This document shows positions 25,746 to 27,872 of a stretch of 27,872 nt of DNA, piece by piece. The stretch is taken from NCBI GenBank assembly GCA_036377055.1, contig DASUZD010000225.1, positions 1 to 27,872 on the forward strand. Reading direction: 5' to 3'. Origin of the DNA: DASUZD01 sp036377055 (lineage in GTDB: Bacteria > Actinomycetota > Thermoleophilia > Gaiellales > Gaiellaceae). How positions within the stretch are numbered: position 1 is the first letter of the stretch; every line of letters starts with the position of its first letter. A program made the translations under genes and the position numbers. The notes under the pieces were generated by a model, which was not told where the DNA came from, searched no databases, and saw only the letters and a list, made by a program, of their open reading frames with translations.

Positions 25746-26169
25746 AGGCTCCACCCTAAGCCCGCCCGTCCCAGCGCTGCGTCGCGTCGGCCCTGGTTGC
25801 CGCCGCAGAGCCGAAACAGACCAGCTACGCCTCGCGCCAGCGCGAGGCGAGCGTGCAAGGCCCAAAGCCACGGGCTGTCTCGCTTGCGCATGAACGCTCT
25901 CGTGGCGGCGAAAGTCCAGTCCGAGCGACGCGCAAGCCGCGCTGCTCGCGGCGCGGGAGAGGTAGCGGATGCCGCCGATTCACTCCCTCGCTGCCCAGCC
26001 TTTAGATCCACGATTCGCCTGCCGGCTCGACGACCGATCACCGGGTGCGCGATGGTCTGCGCGATGGTCCAAAACGCCTGCAAGCGCCGGTTTCTGAGAA
26101 ATCCTCGTTGTAAAGAGCATTCTCCGGCAAGCACGCGCGCTCCGCGTGAGCCGGCGGGTGTGCGGCGGT
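25746..26169. other. Gene-free stretch upstream of fabF
   Basis: No coding frame here looks real on either strand. It must hold the fabF promoter but I cannot place one. It contains the inverted repeat at 25828-25849. The full gap from fabF to the solute-binding protein is 647 bases and includes the tRNA-Sec-like copy 3. Confidence 0.5.
25828..25849. repeat. Perfect 9-bp inverted repeat with CCAG loop
   Basis: CGCCTCGCG (25828-25836) is exactly complementary to CGCGAGGCG (25841-25849) around a four-base loop. It lies about 80 bases upstream of the fabF start, so an intrinsic terminator for something on either strand, an operator or a REP-like element are all possible. Confidence 0.5.
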
Positions 26170-26178
26170 TTCTTCGAG

Positions 26179-26273
26179 CGGAGCGGCGCAGGAGTCGAAC
26201 CTACCCAGCCTGGGGCTGCGAGACCTCACCGGTTTTGAAGACGGTGACCAACCTCCGGTCGAAGAGCCGCACC
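26179..26273 (-). tRNA. tRNA-Sec(UCA)-like gene, possibly degenerate (copy 3)
   Basis: The minus strand gives a 95-base tRNA-Sec layout without encoded CCA. The acceptor 5' strand GGTGCGGC pairs with GCCGCTCC at seven of eight positions, with a U-U mismatch at pair 3. A six-pair D-stem TCGACC/GGTTGG contains two wobble pairs and has a 3-base loop. The anticodon loop is CTTCAAA with UCA (complement of 26236-26238), followed by a long variable arm CAGCC-CCA-GGCTG and T-arm GTAGG-TTCGACT-CCTGC. The anticodon stem needs a bulged C, as if one base had been deleted from CACCGGT. Length and the 8-bp acceptor are right for Sec tRNA; the two defects suggest decay or that the 5' half is partly coincidental. 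No selA, selB, selD or selenoprotein gene is seen in the window. Confidence 0.45.
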
Positions 26274-26362
26274 TCCATTGTTCCATCGATCTTGCGCCGA
26301 GCGGCGTTGTGGTACACCCACATCGCCATTACCGTCTTGGGGTCGATGAACGCCGCAGACAT
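26201..26362 (-). CDS. Possible 53-residue ORF overlapping the tRNA-like sequence
   Basis: The frame begins MSAAFIDPKTVMAMWVYHNA, passes through MEVRLFDRRLVTVFKTG and stops at a TAG inside the T-arm of the tRNA-like sequence. The first 40 or so codons have balanced, protein-like composition, unusual for shadow frames in this DNA. It could be the end of a gene fused to the tRNA-like half by recombination, or chance. No ribosome binding site or family is recognised. Confidence 0.2.
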   Translation of the reverse strand: MSAAFIDPKTVMAMWVYHNAARRKIDGTMEVRLFDRRLVTVFKTGEVSQPQAG

Positions 26363-26392
26363 GAACTCGGGTCAGCAATGGCGAGGAGGCTT

Positions 26393-27872
26393 ATGAGCAT
26401 GGATCGGGAGACACGTAGGCGCCTCGAGGAGTTCCGGCGGCACGAGGCAGGACCTGTCGAGAACACTCTCGTCGACGAGTTCCTGAGCGGCGAGATGGAC
26501 CGACGCGAGCTTCTGCGCCGCGGTTCGGTCTTCGGCCTTTCCCTTTCGACGATCGGTGCGCTGCTGGCGGCGGCTGGCGAGGCACCCCTCGCGTTCGCCG
26601 AGAGCGCCGTGAAGGTCGGCGGTCGCCTCCGCTTAGGCCAGATCCCTGGGCCGGGTGGCGCGATCGAGCCGTACAGAGATCTGACGGGGTCGGGAACCAG
26701 CAGCATCTGCGGGGAATTTCTGACGCGCGCGACTGCGACCAAGCGCCTGCTGCCCGAGCTCGCGGTCGGCTGGAAGCCGAACGCGAACGCGACCGTCTGG
26801 ACGTTCAAGCTCCGGCGGAACGTGAGGTTCCACACCGGGCAGACGATGACCGCGGATGACGTCGTGGCAACGTGGAGGCGGCTCGCCTCGCCCGGCTCGC
26901 AGGCGCTGTCGGCGGTCGGGAAGTACCTCAAGCCCCGCGGGGTCGTCAAGGTCGACCGCTTCACCGTGGCATTCCATCTCCAGTCGCCGGTGTCGAACTT
27001 CCCCTACCTCGTGAGCTCGGAGACCTACCAGTCGATCATCCTGCCGGCCGACTACAAGGTCGGCACGTTCACCTCCAAGCCGCAGTGCACGGGCGCGTTC
27101 ATGCTCAAGTCGTACAAGCCCGGCGTGGGAGCGACGTTCGAGCGTTTCACCCACTGGTGGGGCGGCCGTGCGCCGCTCGACGGCGTCGACGTTACCTACT
27201 ACTCGGCCAACGCTGCGGCCGATGCAGCGCTCCTCGGCCGCCAGATCGACCTGCTGAGCGGCAACATCCAGCTCGCCACCGACCGGCCGTTGTTCAACAA
27301 CCGGAACGTTCGCATCTTCACCGCGCGCGCCGCCGCGCACCGCCAGGTGCCGATGCGCGTCGACATGAACAACCCGTTCCACGACCGTCGCGTCCGGCAG
27401 GCGGTCGCGCTCACTCTCGACCGGCCCGCCATCATCAAGACGCTGTTCAATGGGCGTGCCGACCTCGGAAACGACTCACCGTTCGCGCCCGTCTACGGGC
27501 TGGCGAGAGGCGTCCCGCAGCGCAAGAAGAACATCCGGCGGGCGAAGCAGCTGATGGCGGCCGCCGGACACCCGCACGGCTTTCGGATCACCCTCACGAC
27601 CGAGCAGGTGGCGGAGCTCCCGGAACTGGCCCAGATCCTCCAGCGCGCGGTGAGAGCGCTCGGGATCCAGATGAAGCTGAGCATCCTGAGCGTGAACACT
27701 TACTACAACTCGGGTACGCAGACCGGACCGCCGAAGGGCTGGGGCACCACGCCCTGGCTGAACACGCCGATCAACATCACCGATTGGGGCAGCCGCCCCG
27801 TGCCGAACGTCTACCTGACCAGCGGGCTCGGGACGAAGGGCGTCTGGAATGCCGCGCACTACTCGAACAAGC
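26393..27872 (+). CDS. ABC transporter solute-binding protein, family 5 (3' partial)
   Basis: 493 codons are visible and the frame is open at the window's right edge. AGGAGG precedes two possible starts, ATG 26393 (three-base gap) and ATG 26399 (nine-base gap). The N-terminus has about 40 charged residues, then DRRELLRRGS and a hydrophobic run FGLSLSTIGALLAAAG, which looks like a twin-arginine-type export signal ending near AFAES. The mature part has the oligopeptide/dipeptide-binding (SBP_bac_5) pattern: LLPELAVGWKPNANATVWTF, LRRNVRFHTGQTMTADDVV, TGAFMLKSYKPG and, further on, NNPFHDRRVRQAVALTLDR. Such proteins capture peptides or other solutes outside the membrane and deliver them to an ABC permease, whose genes would be expected beyond the window. 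Specificity cannot be read. Confidence 0.93.
   Translation, partial: MSMDRETRRRLEEFRRHEAGPVENTLVDEFLSGEMDRRELLRRGSVFGLSLSTIGALLAAAGEAPLAFAESAVKVGGRLRLGQIPGPGGAIEPYRDLTGSGTSSICGEFLTRATATKRLLPELAVGWKPNANATVWTFKLRRNVRFHTGQTMTADDVVATWRRLASPGSQALSAVGKYLKPRGVVKVDRFTVAFHLQSPVSNFPYLVSSETYQSIILPADYKVGTFTSKPQCTGAFMLKSYKPGVGATFERFTHWWGGRAPLDGVDVTYYSANAAADAALLGRQIDLLSGNIQLATDRPLFNNRNVRIFTARAAAHRQVPMRVDMNNPFHDRRVRQAVALTLDRPAIIKTLFNGRADLGNDSPFAPVYGLARGVPQRKKNIRRAKQLMAAAGHPHGFRITLTTEQVAELPELAQILQRAVRALGIQMKLSILSVNTYYNSGTQTGPPKGWGTTPWLNTPINITDWGSRPVPNVYLTSGLGTKGVWNAAHYSNK

Noticed and set aside
20679..26273. CRISPR array from the repeated sequences
   Set aside because: There are only three copies, 1.5 and 4 kb apart with genes between them, and they have tRNA architecture.
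25797..26396. 199-codon plus-strand frame upstream of the solute-binding protein
   Set aside because: It runs through the tRNA-Sec-like sequence in antisense, giving the familiar spurious S-R-T-Y-P-A-W-G translation, and has no family features.

Overview
The window is very GC-rich and reads as a high-GC actinobacterium. CarD, ClpP, an MbtH-like protein and a small Cys-pair protein fit Actinomycetota. A Thermoleophilia-type lineage is my guess from the style of the extracellular solute-binding protein, and I cannot prove it from sequence alone.

Positions 1-17781 (+) hold most of a nonribosomal lipopeptide gene cluster. It begins, cut by the window edge, with the C-terminal part of a fatty-acyl-AMP ligase fused to an acyl carrier domain. 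Three NRPS genes follow with overlapping ends: 827-8839 (C-A-T, C-T, C-A-T), 8817-12089 (C-A-T) and 12086-16510 (C-A-T-reductase). Next come an M28-type zinc peptidase (16519-17565) and an MbtH-like adenylation partner (17581-17781). The specificity pockets I read by eye are Asn/Asp-like (DLTKVGEVGK), Ala/Gly-like (DLFNTAMTYK), Gly (DILQLGLIWK, an exact match to the published code) and again Asn/Asp-like. No epimerisation or thioesterase domain is visible. The inferred product is an N-acyl peptide of the type acyl-Asn-(?)-Ala/Gly-Gly-Asn released reductively as an aldehyde or alcohol. Two features break the simple colinear reading: the second module has no adenylation domain, and the last condensation domain has lost the second His of HHxxxDG.

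Positions 17782-20413 are ordinary flanking genes: a small Cys-rich protein (-), a possible tiny ORF (+), a VOC/glyoxalase-fold protein (-) and an MFS transporter (+) that could be an exporter but is not obviously part of the cluster.

Positions 20414-26392 mix chromosomal genes (clpP -, carD +, a stearoyl-CoA-type desaturase +, an alpha/beta hydrolase -, a FabF-type ketosynthase -) with three direct copies of a sequence resembling the 3' half of a selenocysteine tRNA, all on the minus strand (near 20688, 22213 and 26179). Only the third has anything like a matching 5' half, and that half carries defects. The copies delimit two segments, clpP-carD and desaturase-hydrolase-fabF. No integrase or transposase is present.

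From 26393 to the end runs a family 5 (oligopeptide/dipeptide type) ABC-transporter solute-binding protein, cut by the window edge.
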